In this document: positions 19,936-29,369 of the stretch, piece after piece
How the letters are laid out: every line of letters starts with the position of its first letter
Position numbering within the stretch: the stretch's first letter is position 1
DNA from: an uncultured Atopobiaceae bacterium
GTDB lineage: Bacteria; Actinomycetota; Coriobacteriia; Coriobacteriales; Atopobiaceae
Length of the DNA: 64,000 nucleotides
Reading direction: 5' to 3'
Assembly: GCA_934792625.1 (NCBI GenBank)
Contig: CAKVON010000003.1
Span: 87,291 to 151,290, forward strand
Program-made: the position numbers and the translations under genes
The notes under the pieces: generated by a model
Databases searched by the model: none
Told to the model about the DNA's origin: nothing
Seen by the model: only the letters and a program-made list of their open reading frames with translations

Positions 19936-19973
19936 AGGGAGGGGGACTCGGCCTCGGTCGGGTTCCCCTCCCT
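19936..19973 (+). terminator. Terminator of hsp20
   Basis: AGGGAGGGGGA (19936-19946) pairs with TTCCCCTCCCT (19963-19973); the downstream bases are GTCTGTCTG, so the T tract is weak. Confidence 0.55.
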
Positions 19974-19989
19974 GTCTGTCTGGGCATGC

Positions 19990-20003
19990 TGCCGAGAAGT
20001 GCC
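19990..20003 (+). repeat. Dispersed TGCCGAGAAGTGC motif, copy in gap
   Basis: TGCCGAGAAGTGCC, a full match to the longest form of the motif, lies between the hsp20 terminator and the end of the convergent MBL-fold gene. Confidence 0.65.
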
Positions 20004-20044
20004 TCGCCTTGCGATCCGACCTTCCGCTTTGCCCGATACCCGTG

Positions 20045-20851
20045 CTACCAGACGGTGAGCGGCGCGTCCTGCGCGCCCGCCACGACCGTGAGGCGCCCGT
20101 CCGGCGTGCGTGCCTCGCAGCCGAGGTCGTCGACGGGCTCGGCTCCCACGGCGGCGGCCAGGGTTCGGACGCACACGCTGGGGCGGTTGTTGTCGCTCGA
20201 CAGGTGCATCGCGACCACGGTCTCGGTGTCGGGTCCCACCAGGCGTGGCAGTGCCTCCGCGCACTGCGCGTTGGACAGGTGCCCGGTCGCGCCACCCACG
20301 CGCCGCTTGAGCGAGGAGGGGTACGGCCCGGTCTCGAGCATCCTCACGTCATGGTTGGACTCGATGGCCAGGATGCGCGCGTCGACCAGGGCGTCGAAGG
20401 CCTGCGGCAGCAGGACGCCCGTGTCGGTGCAGTAGCCGATCGCGTCGTCGTCGGTCTCGAGGCGAAGCCCCATGGGGTCGGCCACGTCGTGCGAGGTGGG
20501 AAACGTGCGCACGCGCATGCCCGCGACCTCGAACGAGTCGTCGGAGTCCACCAGGCAAAACGGCAGGTTCGTCAGGTACTTTCGCGCCGACATCGTGCCC
20601 GCGGTGGCGTACAGCTCGCCCTCGAACCTGTTGAGAAGCACGGTCAGGCCCGAGGTGTGGTCGGCGTGCTCGTGGGTCAGCACCACCGCGCGCAGCATGC
20701 CGAGGTCCAGCCCCAGCTCGTCGGCGCGAAGGCACAGCTGGCGGCGGGAGATCCCACAGTCGATGAGGATGGCGCCCTGCGGCCCCTCGACCACGCACGC
20801 GTTGCCCTTGGACCCGCTCGCGAGCACGTGCAGGTGCATCTGTGGCGTCAT
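20045..20851 (-). CDS. MBL-fold metallohydrolase (YycJ/WalJ-like)
   Basis: A 268-residue metallo-beta-lactamase-fold protein. THEHADH at 59-65 is the two-metal motif; further ligands are likely in FPTSHDVADP and in AIESNHD. The start HVLASGSKGNACVVEG is typical of the YycJ/WalJ group, a 5'-3' DNA exonuclease in firmicutes tied to DNA repair and cell-wall signalling. No WalRK genes are nearby, so the role is inferred from the family only. ATG at 20849-20851 follows AAGGGGCGAGA. A motif copy lies just upstream (20867). Confidence 0.85.
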   Translation of the reverse strand: MTPQMHLHVLASGSKGNACVVEGPQGAILIDCGISRRQLCLRADELGLDLGMLRAVVLTHEHADHTSGLTVLLNRFEGELYATAGTMSARKYLTNLPFCLVDSDDSFEVAGMRVRTFPTSHDVADPMGLRLETDDDAIGYCTDTGVLLPQAFDALVDARILAIESNHDVRMLETGPYPSSLKRRVGGATGHLSNAQCAEALPRLVGPDTETVVAMHLSSDNNRPSVCVRTLAAAVGAEPVDDLGCEARTPDGRLTVVAGAQDAPLTVW

Positions 20852-20866
20852 TCTCGCCCCTTCCGA

Positions 20867-20882
20867 CGTTCTTCTCGCCCGC
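20867..20882 (-). repeat. Dispersed motif, variant copy in gap
   Basis: ACGTTCTTCTCGCCCG lies 15 bases upstream of the MBL gene start. ACGTTCTTCTCG also occurs at 43585 and 60025, each in a gap. Confidence 0.5.
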
Positions 20883-20938
20883 CCATGTCGTCTTGGCGGG
20901 AACACTGGCATCCGAGGGTATCGCGCCAGGTGGCGGAC

Positions 20939-20944
20939 TACAAT
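20939..20944 (+). promoter_or_regulatory. Candidate -10 box (TACAAT) for tilS
   Basis: TACAAT lies 70 bases before the tilS start, ahead of an 18-bp GC palindrome (20962-20979, GGAGGGGCC/GGCCCCTCC). Confidence 0.4.
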
Positions 20945-21014
20945 GGGACGCCTACGAAAGAGGAGGGGCCGGCCCCTCCCAGGGGATGTGCCGGGACGGC
21001 AGCAGGGAGGCAAC

Positions 21015-22538
21015 GTGGCGACGGTCGCACGCAGGTTCGCGAGTCCCGAGGGGACCTTCGAGCGCCCGAGCTCCCGAACGAGGGACGCGGGCCGCGCGCC
21101 CGTGGTCCTCATGGTGAGCGGCGGGGCCGACTCGACGGCGCTGCTGGTCCTGGCCGCCACCTCGACCCTGGACGTCTGCGACGGCCGCGGCGAGGCCCGC
21201 GTGGCCCGCGAGCGCCTGCACGTCCTGCACGTCAACCACATGCTGCGCGGCCTGGACGCCGAGGAGGACGAGGAGTACGTCCGCGGCCTGTCCGAGCGCT
21301 TTGGCATCCCGTGCACCGTGGTGCGCGCCGACGTCGCCGCCCTGGCCGCGTCGCGCCCGGACGGCAACGTCGAGAACGCCGGCCGAGAAGTGCGCTATGC
21401 GGCCGCGAATCGCCTGGCCAACGAACTGTCGGAGCGCGCGGGCACGCCTCGTTCCGCCGCGCGCATCCTCACGGCGCACACCGCCAACGACCGCGCCGAG
21501 ACCTTCCTGATGAACGCCGTGCGCGGCTCCGGGGCCTCGGGGCTCTCGTCGATCCCGCGCCGCCGCAACCGCATCGTGCGACCGCTTCTGGACCGCACGC
21601 ACGACGAGCTGTGCGACCTTTTGCGCATGAGGGGCATCGTCTGGCGCGAGGATGACACCAACTCCGACACCCGCTACCTGCGCGCCTACGTGCGCCACGA
21701 GGTCATGCCCGTGGTCGAGGCCCGCAACCCGCACGTCGTGTCGAGCATCAGCTCCACCTGCGACATCCTCTCGGACGAGGATGCCTACCTCACGAGCGTC
21801 TCCTCACGCGCGCTGCGCGACCTCACGCGCCGCTCGCGCGACGGCATGCTTGCCCTGGACTCTGCCCGCCTGGCGGCGCTCGACGTCGCGATCGCCCGTC
21901 GCGTCGTGCGCCAGGCGATCCTTCTGGCCTGTCCCGACTGCCGTCTTGAGGCCCGCCACGTCAACCGCGTGCTGGCCCTGGTCGCCGCAGGCGCCGGCTC
22001 CGCGTCGCTGCCGATGGGCGTCGACTGCCGGGTGGAGTACGGCCTTCTGTTCGTGCGCGCCGCCGACGCCGTCGCCCGTGGCGACGCCGCCTGGCTGGAG
22101 GTCCCCGGCACGGTCCGGGTTGCCGGCGGCGCCACGATCTCGGCGCGCCTTCTGCGCCCGGACGCCACCGACCCTACGCAGGTGGCCCGCGCGCACGGCC
22201 TCGAGTGGAAGGGCGCCTCGGTGCTTCTGGACGCCGTGGCCTGCGGCCTGGGCGAGCTGGGCGGAAGGCTGTGGGTCGATGCCCCGCAGCCCGGCGAGGT
22301 CATGTGCCCCCTGGGCATGCATGGGCAGTCCAAGCGGCTGTCCGACCTGCTGTGTGACGCCCGCGTGCCCGCCGCCGATCGCGCCGGCGTGCCGGTCGTG
22401 CGCACCGCGCCGAGCGGGCAGGTCCTGTGGGTGGCGGGAATCCGTGTCGACGAGCGAGCGCGCTGCCAAACCACAAGCAGGTTGTTGGTAGAATTGACCC
22501 TGTATGGCAATGACGCAAACACACAGGGCGCGCGCTGA
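21015..22538 (+). CDS. tilS: tRNA(Ile)-lysidine synthetase TilS
   Basis: A 507-residue enzyme that attaches lysine to C34 of tRNA-Ile(CAU), switching it from AUG to AUA decoding; essential in bacteria. The PP-loop ATP motif SGGADS is at 35-40, LHVNHMLRG follows at about 76, and the rest fits the substrate-binding and C-terminal domains. The frame is open far upstream; the GTG at 21015 has GGGAGG five bases before it and gives the expected N-terminus. First gene of tilS-hpt-ftsH, a common actinobacterial order. A TGCCGAGAAGTGC-like copy lies within the gene (21382). Confidence 0.92.
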   Translation: MATVARRFASPEGTFERPSSRTRDAGRAPVVLMVSGGADSTALLVLAATSTLDVCDGRGEARVARERLHVLHVNHMLRGLDAEEDEEYVRGLSERFGIPCTVVRADVAALAASRPDGNVENAGREVRYAAANRLANELSERAGTPRSAARILTAHTANDRAETFLMNAVRGSGASGLSSIPRRRNRIVRPLLDRTHDELCDLLRMRGIVWREDDTNSDTRYLRAYVRHEVMPVVEARNPHVVSSISSTCDILSDEDAYLTSVSSRALRDLTRRSRDGMLALDSARLAALDVAIARRVVRQAILLACPDCRLEARHVNRVLALVAAGAGSASLPMGVDCRVEYGLLFVRAADAVARGDAAWLEVPGTVRVAGGATISARLLRPDATDPTQVARAHGLEWKGASVLLDAVACGLGELGGRLWVDAPQPGEVMCPLGMHGQSKRLSDLLCDARVPAADRAGVPVVRTAPSGQVLWVAGIRVDERARCQTTSRLLVELTLYGNDANTQGAR

Positions 22539-22570
22539 GGCGCGAGCCCGAACCGAAGGGGGATTCATTC

Positions 22571-23119
22571 ATGGAAGGCCTGCACCCGGACGTCGCCGAG
22601 GTCCTTCTCTCCGAGCAGGACATTCGTGACATCGTCACGAGGATGGGCGCCGAGATCACCCGCGACTACGAGGGTCGCAACCCGCTGATCGTGGCGGTCC
22701 TGCGCGGCGCGGTCGTCTTCACGGCCGACATCATGCGCGCCATCAAGTGTGACCTGGGCATCGACTTCATGGCCGTCTCCAGCTATGGCGACGGCGTCAA
22801 GAGCTCCGGCGTGGTCCGCATCGTCAAGGACCTCGACACCAAGATCGAGGACCGCGACGTCCTGATCGTCGAGGACATCCTCGACTCGGGCCTGACCCTC
22901 AGCTACCTCATGCGCAACCTGGCCGCCCGCAAGCCCAAGAGCCTCGAGGTCGCCGCCTTCCTGGTCAAGGACATCCCGGGCAAGACCCCCGCGGTCGACC
23001 CGCACTACGTGGGCGCGCACGTCCCCAACGAGTTCATCGTCGGTTACGGCCTGGACTACGCCGAGCGTTACCGCAACCTGCCCTACATCGGCATCCTCAA
23101 GCCCGAGGTCTACAGCTAG
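22571..23119 (+). CDS. hpt: Hypoxanthine phosphoribosyltransferase
   Basis: A 182-residue purine-salvage enzyme that makes IMP/GMP from hypoxanthine/guanine and PRPP. The PRPP loop VEDILDSGLT is at about 98-107, LRGAVVF (about 44-50) holds the catalytic-loop approach, and the C-terminal block VGYGLDYAERYRNLP binds the base. Length fits the family. ATG with AAGGGGG upstream; 32 bases after tilS. A nested hairpin separates it from ftsH. Confidence 0.95.
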   Translation: MEGLHPDVAEVLLSEQDIRDIVTRMGAEITRDYEGRNPLIVAVLRGAVVFTADIMRAIKCDLGIDFMAVSSYGDGVKSSGVVRIVKDLDTKIEDRDVLIVEDILDSGLTLSYLMRNLAARKPKSLEVAAFLVKDIPGKTPAVDPHYVGAHVPNEFIVGYGLDYAERYRNLPYIGILKPEVYS

Positions 23120-23157
23120 GCCAGATGGGTTAGAAGTACGAGAAGCACTACCCGGCT

Positions 23158-23192
23158 GCGGCCCGACGTCGCCAGTGCGACGGACGGGCCGC
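23158..23192 (+). promoter_or_regulatory. Nested hairpin between hpt and ftsH
   Basis: GCGGCCCG (23158-23165) pairs with CGGGCCGC (23185-23192), and inside it GTCGC (23168-23172) pairs with GCGAC (23177-23181). It ends 24 bases before the ftsH start and has no T tract; could affect ftsH mRNA stability or be a weak terminator. Confidence 0.5.
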
Positions 23193-23215
23193 GCGGCATA
23201 AAGGAGCGCAAGCAC

Positions 23216-25249
23216 GTGAGCACCAACGACCGGGGCGACAAGGGCCCCATCGACGACAAGAAGAGGCGCACAGGCCTTCTCTACCTGCTGATCATGGCGG
23301 CCCTGGCGGCCTACCTGGTCTTCAACGCGCAGGGCCTCGCCGGGTTCGGCGGCAAGACGGTCACGCTCTCCACCAGCGAGTTCGTGACCGCCGTGAAGGC
23401 GGGTCGCGTGAAGGAGGCGACCTACAAGGCCGCCGACGGCACCCTGACGGGCAGCTACTGGGCCTCCGCCAAGAAGCGCGACTCGGGTGCCGACCCCACC
23501 AAGTTCAAGAGCACCTACGTGGGTGACGACACCCTGTCCGAGCTCATGGCGGACAACCCCAAGGTCAAGTACACGGTCGACACCAGCCAGCCGGGCATGT
23601 GGACCGACCTTTTGATCACGCTCGTGCCCACCCTGATGGTCGTCGGCGTGATGCTCTACTTCCTCAACCAGATGCAGGGCCAGAACGGCAAGGCCATGGG
23701 ATTTGGCAAGACCAAGGCCAAGACCAGCGAGCAGACCCGACCCAAGGTCAAGTTCTCCGACGTCGCCGGCATCGACGAGGCCGTCGAGGAGCTGCGCGAG
23801 GTGCGCGACTTCCTGTCCGAGCCCGAGCGCTTCCAGAAGATGGGCGCCAAGATCCCGCGCGGCGTGCTTCTGGTGGGCCCCCCGGGAACGGGCAAGACGC
23901 TTCTGGCCAAGGCCGTGGCGGGCGAGGCCGGCGTGCCGTTCTTCTCGATTTCGGGCTCCGACTTCGTCGAGATGTTCGTCGGCGTCGGTGCCAGCCGCGT
24001 TCGTGACCTGTTCAAGCAGGCCAAGGAGGCCGCGCCCTGCATCATCTTCATCGACGAGATCGACGCGGTCGGCCGCCAGCGCGGCGCCGGCGTCGGCGGC
24101 GGCCACGACGAGCGCGAGCAGACGCTCAACCAGCTGCTGGTCGAGATGGACGGCTTCGAGCAGAACGACGCCGTCATCCTGATCGCCGCGACCAACCGCC
24201 CCGACATCCTCGACCCGGCGCTGCTTCGCCCGGGCCGCTTCGACCGCCAGGTGACGGTCGACCGCCCCGACGTCAAGGGCCGCGAGCAGATCCTGCGCGT
24301 CCACTCGGAGGGTAAGCCCCTGGCCGCCGGCGTCGACTTCGCCAACCTCGCCAAGCTCACGCCCGGCTTCACCGGCGCCGACCTGGCCAACCTCATGAAC
24401 GAGGCCGCACTTCTGGCCGCCCGCCGCAACCTGCGCACCATCGGCATGCCCGAGGTCGAGGAGGCCATGGAGCGCTGCATCGCCGGCCCCGAGCGCAAGA
24501 GCCGCGTCATCACCGACGACGAGCGCAAGGTCATCGCCTACCACGAGGGCGGCCACGCCCTGGTGGGGCACGTGCTGGAGAACTCCGACCCGGTGCACAA
24601 GATCTCGATCATCAGCCGCGGCCAGGCGCTCGGCTACACGCTGCAGCTGCCCGAGGAGGACCACTTCCTGCAGACGCGCAACGGCATGCTCGACGAGCTG
24701 GCGGTGCTCCTGGGCGGCCGCACGGCCGAGGAGCTGTTCTGCGACGACATCACCACCGGCGCCAGCAACGACCTCGAGCGCGCCAGCAAGATGGCCCGCG
24801 AGATGGTCACCCGCTACGGCATGAGCGACGAGCTGGGCGCCCAGGTCTTCGGCGAGGCCCAGCACCAGGTGTTTCTGGGTCGCGACTACGCCGACCACCA
24901 GGACTACTCGGCCGTGACCGCCAAGCGCATCGACGATGAGGTCGAGCGCATCATGCGCGAGGCCCACGAGCGCGCCCGCAAGGTGCTCGAGGACCGCAAG
25001 GACCAGATGGACACCATGGCCGGCGTGCTGTTGGACCACGAGACCGTCGAGGGCCCGGCCGTCGAGGCCCTTCTCGACGGCAAGTGGGACGAGTACGTGG
25101 CGATTCACGACGAGTGGAAGCCCAAGGACAATGACGCCGCCGAGCCCGCCGCCGACGCCGAGGCGCCTGCCGAGAAGGACGCCGAGGTCGACGCCGTGCC
25201 CGAGCCCGTCGCGCCCGTCGACGAGGCTGCCGACGCCGACGCAGAGTAG
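23216..25249 (+). CDS. ftsH: Membrane ATP-dependent zinc protease FtsH
   Basis: A 677-residue inner-membrane AAA+ protease that degrades misfolded membrane proteins and selected soluble ones. Two N-terminal membrane helices (about 20-38 and 125-147) flank a small outside domain; Walker A GPPGTGKT is at about 221, the second region of homology follows, and the zinc site HEGGH is at about 442-446 (HExxH kept; many relatives read HEAGH). The C-terminal 40 residues are acidic/Ala-rich and variable and carry a TGCCGAGAAG copy (25168). Start is GTG with AAGGAG ten bases ahead. Confidence 0.96.
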   Translation: MSTNDRGDKGPIDDKKRRTGLLYLLIMAALAAYLVFNAQGLAGFGGKTVTLSTSEFVTAVKAGRVKEATYKAADGTLTGSYWASAKKRDSGADPTKFKSTYVGDDTLSELMADNPKVKYTVDTSQPGMWTDLLITLVPTLMVVGVMLYFLNQMQGQNGKAMGFGKTKAKTSEQTRPKVKFSDVAGIDEAVEELREVRDFLSEPERFQKMGAKIPRGVLLVGPPGTGKTLLAKAVAGEAGVPFFSISGSDFVEMFVGVGASRVRDLFKQAKEAAPCIIFIDEIDAVGRQRGAGVGGGHDEREQTLNQLLVEMDGFEQNDAVILIAATNRPDILDPALLRPGRFDRQVTVDRPDVKGREQILRVHSEGKPLAAGVDFANLAKLTPGFTGADLANLMNEAALLAARRNLRTIGMPEVEEAMERCIAGPERKSRVITDDERKVIAYHEGGHALVGHVLENSDPVHKISIISRGQALGYTLQLPEEDHFLQTRNGMLDELAVLLGGRTAEELFCDDITTGASNDLERASKMAREMVTRYGMSDELGAQVFGEAQHQVFLGRDYADHQDYSAVTAKRIDDEVERIMREAHERARKVLEDRKDQMDTMAGVLLDHETVEGPAVEALLDGKWDEYVAIHDEWKPKDNDAAEPAADAEAPAEKDAEVDAVPEPVAPVDEAADADAE

Positions 25250-25320
25250 AGGCCGGGCGTGTCCTGCGAGCTGTCGTGGGGCGCGTCCTTTATTGTTGGA
25301 GACCCGAGCGAGGGGGAGAC

Positions 25321-26367
25321 ATGCACATTCCCGACAACTACCTGTCGCCGCAGACCGACGCCGTGCTTGCCGCCGTCATGGTCCCCGTGTGGGTGCGCTG
25401 CGCGCGCGTCGTGCGCGAGCGACTCGACCGACGCCACCTGAGCTTTTTGGGCATGGCAGCGGCCTTCTCGTTCCTCCTCATGATGTTCAACGTGCCGCTG
25501 CCCGGCGGCACCACCGGCCATGCCGTGGGCGGCACGCTCGTCGCGCTGCTTCTGGGTCCCGAGGCGGCATGCCTCGCCGTGAGCGTGGCCCTGGCGATCC
25601 AGGCGCTGGTCTTTGGCGACGGCGGCCTTCTGGCATTTGGCGCCAACTGCCTGAACATGGCCTTCGTCCTGCCGTTTGTTGGCTGGGGCGTCGCCCGCCT
25701 GGTGCGCGGTGGCTCGACCTCGCCGACGCGCCGTCGCGTGGCCGCCGTCGTCGGCGCCTACGTCGGTCTGGCCGTGGCCGCTCTGTGTGCCGCCGTCGAG
25801 TTCGGCATCCAGCCGATGCTGTTCTCCGACGCGGCGGGCAACGCGCTGTTCTGCCCCTACGGGCTGGATGTCGCGGTGCCGGCGATGATGGTGCCGCACC
25901 TGACGGTCGCCTGCGTGGTCGAGGCCTTCTCTACCGTCGCGATCTACGAGTTCGTCCTGCGCTGCGCCCCCGACCTGGTGGTCGGCGAGGAGGCCGCCCG
26001 TCCCGCCGCGCCCGCGTCCGGCTCGCGTGGCCTGGCGCGCGTCGCCATGCTCGTGGGCGCGCTTGCCGTGGCGACCCCGCTGGGCCTTTTGGCCACGGGC
26101 GACGCCTGGGGAGAGTGGTCGACCGAGGACCTCGTCGCGAACGCGGGCCTGGCCAAGGCCCCCGCGGGCATGGCGAGCGGCCTCTCGTTCGAGTCGGTCA
26201 TGCCTGACTACTCGCTCGCCGGCCTTCCCGACGCTGCGGCCTACGTGCTCTCGGCCCTCATCGGCGTGGCCCTTCTCGTCATCATCTTCAAGCTGGTGGC
26301 CCAGACGGCCCACGCCGCCCCTGCCGAGAAGTGCGCCGGCGCCGACGCCCCCGGCGGCAGGGCCTAG
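25321..26367 (+). CDS. cbiM: Cobalt/nickel ECF transporter substrate-binding subunit (CbiM/NikM type, with CbiN-like tail)
   Basis: A 348-residue membrane protein. The N-terminus MHIPDNYLSP has the essential His2 that helps coordinate the metal; about seven membrane helices follow, then a second part (residues about 240-335) with an outside loop and a last helix, like a fused CbiN/NikN subunit. Metal choice (Co or Ni) cannot be decided from sequence, and no cobalamin riboswitch is visible in the 71-base gap upstream. Start ATG with GGGGGAG just before it. The tail APAEKCAGADAPGG contains a full TGCCGAGAAGTGC motif (26322). The T and A subunits follow directly. Confidence 0.85.
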   Translation: MHIPDNYLSPQTDAVLAAVMVPVWVRCARVVRERLDRRHLSFLGMAAAFSFLLMMFNVPLPGGTTGHAVGGTLVALLLGPEAACLAVSVALAIQALVFGDGGLLAFGANCLNMAFVLPFVGWGVARLVRGGSTSPTRRRVAAVVGAYVGLAVAALCAAVEFGIQPMLFSDAAGNALFCPYGLDVAVPAMMVPHLTVACVVEAFSTVAIYEFVLRCAPDLVVGEEAARPAAPASGSRGLARVAMLVGALAVATPLGLLATGDAWGEWSTEDLVANAGLAKAPAGMASGLSFESVMPDYSLAGLPDAAAYVLSALIGVALLVIIFKLVAQTAHAAPAEKCAGADAPGGRA

Positions 26368-26369
26368 CC

Positions 26370-27227
26370 GTGCCCGGTGCCACGCCCATATCCGATGCGG
26401 CGTTGCCAGCCTGGTTGGACCCGTCTGTCGCGGCTGGCTACGTGCCGCCGCGCGACCGCGACGCCTTCGTGCGCACCAACCTGCTGAGGATCGTCTCGAC
26501 GCTCGCGGCCTTCGACATGCGGCCGCATGGCGGCTGCCCCATGGCACGCGCCTACGCGCGCGTCGCCGCGTCGACCAGGCTCGTGGGCGTAGTCGCCCTG
26601 GTTGCCATGGTGTCGGCTGCGCGCAACATGGCGTTCGTGTGGCTCGTGCTCGCGGGGCTTCTTGCCTGCGTCGCCATGCGGCCGGCACGCGAGATTAGTG
26701 CGCTGTGCGGGCCCGCCCTTGTGCTTGCCGCCATATCCGCCCTGCTCATGGTGCCCGCGGCACTTCTCGGTCAGCCGGGCGCACCCGTGCGCATGGCCGT
26801 CAAGTCGTTCGTCACCTGCTGTTTGGTCTTGGGCCTCGCGCGCTCGACCGGCGCCCACGGCCTGGTGGCGGCCGCTCGCTCGCTGGGGCTGCCCGCCACG
26901 GCCGCGCTCGTGTGCGACCTCGCGATCCGCGACCTGGCGCTTCTGGGTCGCACCGCGGCCGAGCTGTCCGAGTCGCTTGCCTGCCGCAGCGTCGGCCGCA
27001 ACGCCGACAAGACCGCGAGCGCCGCGGGTGTGATGGGCGTCACCTTCATCAAGGCGCATGGCCTCGCGCAGGCCCAGGCCGAGGCCATGGCCTGCCGTGG
27101 GCTCGACGCCGGCGAGGCGCCTGCTCTCGCCGCATGCGAGCGCCTCGGCGCCGGCGACGTCGCGTACGCGCTGCTGGTCGTGGCGCTTCTCGCCACGTTT
27201 CTCTGGCTCGAGGGGGCGATGGCATGA
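26370..27227 (+). CDS. cbiQ: ECF transporter transmembrane subunit CbiQ/EcfT
   Basis: A 285-residue subunit with an N-terminal cytoplasmic segment (about 55 residues) and about five membrane helices. EcfT proteins couple to the ATPase by two Ala-Arg-Gly-like motifs; ACRSVGRN and AMACRGLDAG are the likely versions here. The start is a GTG two bases after the cbiM stop, so translation is probably coupled. A GCACTTCTCGGTCA motif copy is inside (26760), read as Ala-Leu-Leu-Gly. The stop overlaps the next start (ATGA). Confidence 0.82.
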   Translation: MPGATPISDAALPAWLDPSVAAGYVPPRDRDAFVRTNLLRIVSTLAAFDMRPHGGCPMARAYARVAASTRLVGVVALVAMVSAARNMAFVWLVLAGLLACVAMRPAREISALCGPALVLAAISALLMVPAALLGQPGAPVRMAVKSFVTCCLVLGLARSTGAHGLVAAARSLGLPATAALVCDLAIRDLALLGRTAAELSESLACRSVGRNADKTASAAGVMGVTFIKAHGLAQAQAEAMACRGLDAGEAPALAACERLGAGDVAYALLVVALLATFLWLEGAMA

Positions 27228-27922
27228 GCGCGAACGTGCGTGCGGGCGCGCCTGTCGCGCCGCTGATCGAGCTCGACCGCGTGTCGTTCTCCTACCGCGA
27301 CGACCTCGGCCACGCGATTCCAGTCCTCGACGACGTCAGCCTTGCGGTCGCGCACGGCGAGGCCGTGGCGCTTCTGGGTCCCAACGGCTGCGGCAAGTCG
27401 ACGGCGCTGCGCCTGGCGTGCGGCCTGTCGTTCGCGGCGTCGGGCGAGGTTCGCTACGACGGCGAGCCGATAACGGCCGCCGCGATGGCCGACCGCGCCT
27501 TCGCCAAGCGAATCCACCGCAGGCAAGGGGTGGTGTTTCAGGACCCGGACACCCAGCTGTTCTGCGCCACGGTCGCCGATGAGGTCGCCTTTGGCCCGCG
27601 TCAGATGGGCCTTCCCGCCGACGAGGTCGCCTCGCGCGTGGACGACTCGCTCGCGCTGTTCGGCATCGGGTGTCTTGCCGGGCGTGTTCCCTATCGCCTG
27701 TCGGGTGGCGAGAAGCGCCGAGTGGCCCTGGCCTCCGTCGTGTCGATGGCGCCCGAGTCGCTGCTTCTGGACGAGCCGACCGACGGCCTCGACGACGCCT
27801 CGCGCGACCTGCTCGTGGGCTTCGTCCGCTCCTTTGTCGCGCGCGGGGGCACGGTGCTCGTGACCACGCACGACGCGACCCTGCCCGCACTTCTCGGCGC
27901 GCGTGAGGTCCGCCTGGGCTAG
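27224..27922 (+). CDS. cbiO: ECF transporter ATPase CbiO
   Basis: A 232-residue ABC ATPase: Walker A GPNGCGKST (about 52-60), Q loop VVFQDPDTQLF, signature LSGGEKRR (about 158), Walker B LLLDEPTDGLDD (about 181), and the H loop TTHD. Paired with CbiM and CbiQ it powers metal uptake. The start ATG overlaps the cbiQ stop. Near the end, PALLGAREVRLG carries a GCACTTCTCGGCG motif copy (27888). Only one ATPase gene is present, as usual for dedicated metal ECF systems. Confidence 0.92.
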   Translation: MSANVRAGAPVAPLIELDRVSFSYRDDLGHAIPVLDDVSLAVAHGEAVALLGPNGCGKSTALRLACGLSFAASGEVRYDGEPITAAAMADRAFAKRIHRRQGVVFQDPDTQLFCATVADEVAFGPRQMGLPADEVASRVDDSLALFGIGCLAGRVPYRLSGGEKRRVALASVVSMAPESLLLDEPTDGLDDASRDLLVGFVRSFVARGGTVLVTTHDATLPALLGAREVRLG

Positions 27923-27982
27923 CCGCGCGCGTCGTGCCATCGCCCGCGTGGCGCAGTCCGTCCCGTGTTGCCGCCGCGGCTG

Positions 27983-28001
27983 CCAAACGGGTTTCGTTTG
28001 G
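27983..28001 (+). promoter_or_regulatory. Small hairpin after cbiO
   Basis: CCAAACG (27983-27989) pairs with CGTTTGG (27995-28001) around GGTTT. It could be a weak terminator of the cbi operon or an operator for the next gene; no T tract. Confidence 0.35.
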
Positions 28002-28045
28002 GTAAGGGAGGCGGCAAGGCTGCGACCCGCCCGTCCTTCTCGCCG

Positions 28046-28051
28046 TACAAT
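28046..28051 (+). promoter_or_regulatory. Candidate -10 box (TACAAT) for the aminotransferase
   Basis: CGTACAATGC lies 55 bases before the start codon and directly follows CCTTCTCGCC, a variant of the dispersed motif (28036). Confidence 0.4.
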
Positions 28052-28106
28052 GCAAGCGTCGCCGCACGAACGCGGCCCAGCAAACACACCGCGTGAGGAG
28101 CACCCC

Positions 28107-29291
28107 ATGGCAATCAACCAGAAGAGCCACGCCTACGGCGCGTCCAAGTCTTCCATCCGCGAGATCGCGGCCTACGGCGCCGCCCGCAAGGCCCAGATCG
28201 GCGCCGAGAACGTCTTCGACTTCTCCCTGGGCAACCCGTCGGTGCCCGCCCCCGACTGCGTCCGCGCCTCCATCGAGGCCTCCATCGCGTTGCCGCCCGC
28301 GCAGATCCACGGCTACACGCCTGCCAGCGGCCTACCCTGGGTTCGCGAGACGCTCGCCGACTCGCTGTGCCGCCGCTTCGGCGACGATGCCGCGACGGCC
28401 GCCGACCTGTACCTGACCTGCGGCGCCGCTGCGTCCATCTCGATCTCGCTGCACGCCGTGGCCAACCCCGGCGACGAGGTCATCGTCATCGCCCCGTACT
28501 TCCCGGAGTACCGCGTCTGGATCGAGACCTGCGGCGCCACCTGCGTCGAGGTCATGGCCGACCCCGACACCTTCCAGGTCGACACCGCCGCCGTGGCCGC
28601 CGCCGTCACCGAGCGCACCAAGGCCGTCATCGTCAACTCGCCCAACAACCCCGTCGGCACCGTCTACTCGCGCCAGAACCTCGAGGCCCTCGCCGAGACG
28701 CTGCGCGAGCGCGAGGCCGCCCTAGGCACCCAGATCTACCTGATTGCCGACGAGCCCTACCGTGAGATCACCTTCGGTGCCGAGGTCCCCTGGATTCCGG
28801 CCGTCTACGACCGCACGATTGTGTGTTACTCGTACTCCAAGAGCCTGAGCCTGCCGGGCGAGCGCATCGGCTGGGTCCTCGTGCCGCCCACCAACCCCGA
28901 CCATGACGACCTCGTCTTCGCCGTCGCGGGCGCGGGTCGCTCGCTGGGCTTCGTCTGCGCGCCGGCGCTATTCCAGCGCGTGCTGGCCGATTGCGTCGAC
29001 GCCCCCTGCGACGTCGAGGCCTACGCCGCCAACCGCGAGGCGCTCACGCGCGGCCTGTCCGAGCTCGGCTACGAGTACATCGAGCCGCAGGGTGCCTTCT
29101 ACCTGTGGGTCAAGGCGCTCGAGCCCGATGCGAACGCCTTCTTCGAGCGCGCCAAGGCCCACGAGCTGCTCCCCGTCCCGTCCGACAGCTTCGGCTGCAC
29201 CGGCTGGGTCCGCGTGGGCTACTGCGTGAGCCTGGACACCATCGTCAACTCGATGCCCGCCTGGGCCGCCCTCGCGCAGGAGTACAAGTAG
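28107..29291 (+). CDS. PLP-dependent aminotransferase, class I/II
   Basis: A 394-residue fold-type I aminotransferase. Visible landmarks: FSLGNPSVP near the start, NSPNNPVGTVYS, the cofactor Asp/Tyr in ADEPYREI, and the Schiff-base lysine in SYSKSLSLPGERIGW (about residue 245). The late Arg in WVRVGYC binds the substrate carboxylate. The group includes aspartate and aromatic aminotransferases and some beta-lyases; substrate cannot be fixed from sequence. GTGAGGAG lies eight bases before the ATG. A PHP-phosphatase gene follows after 78 bases; a histidine-pathway link is possible but unsupported by other his genes. Confidence 0.9.
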   Translation: MAINQKSHAYGASKSSIREIAAYGAARKAQIGAENVFDFSLGNPSVPAPDCVRASIEASIALPPAQIHGYTPASGLPWVRETLADSLCRRFGDDAATAADLYLTCGAAASISISLHAVANPGDEVIVIAPYFPEYRVWIETCGATCVEVMADPDTFQVDTAAVAAAVTERTKAVIVNSPNNPVGTVYSRQNLEALAETLREREAALGTQIYLIADEPYREITFGAEVPWIPAVYDRTIVCYSYSKSLSLPGERIGWVLVPPTNPDHDDLVFAVAGAGRSLGFVCAPALFQRVLADCVDAPCDVEAYAANREALTRGLSELGYEYIEPQGAFYLWVKALEPDANAFFERAKAHELLPVPSDSFGCTGWVRVGYCVSLDTIVNSMPAWAALAQEYK

Positions 29292-29369
29292 GCAACCCAC
29301 CCGGCGACCCGTCACGCACCCGCCCGGCGCCGCCAGACGACCCGTCGGGCAAACCGTAGGAGGCACACC

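Noticed and set aside
20962..20979. 18-bp GC palindrome before tilS
   Set aside because: No loop or T tract, and it lies after the likely -10 box; not enough to call a terminator or operator.
25250..25320. Cobalamin riboswitch before cbiM
   Set aside because: The gap is only 71 bases and lacks the B12-box; too short for the fold.
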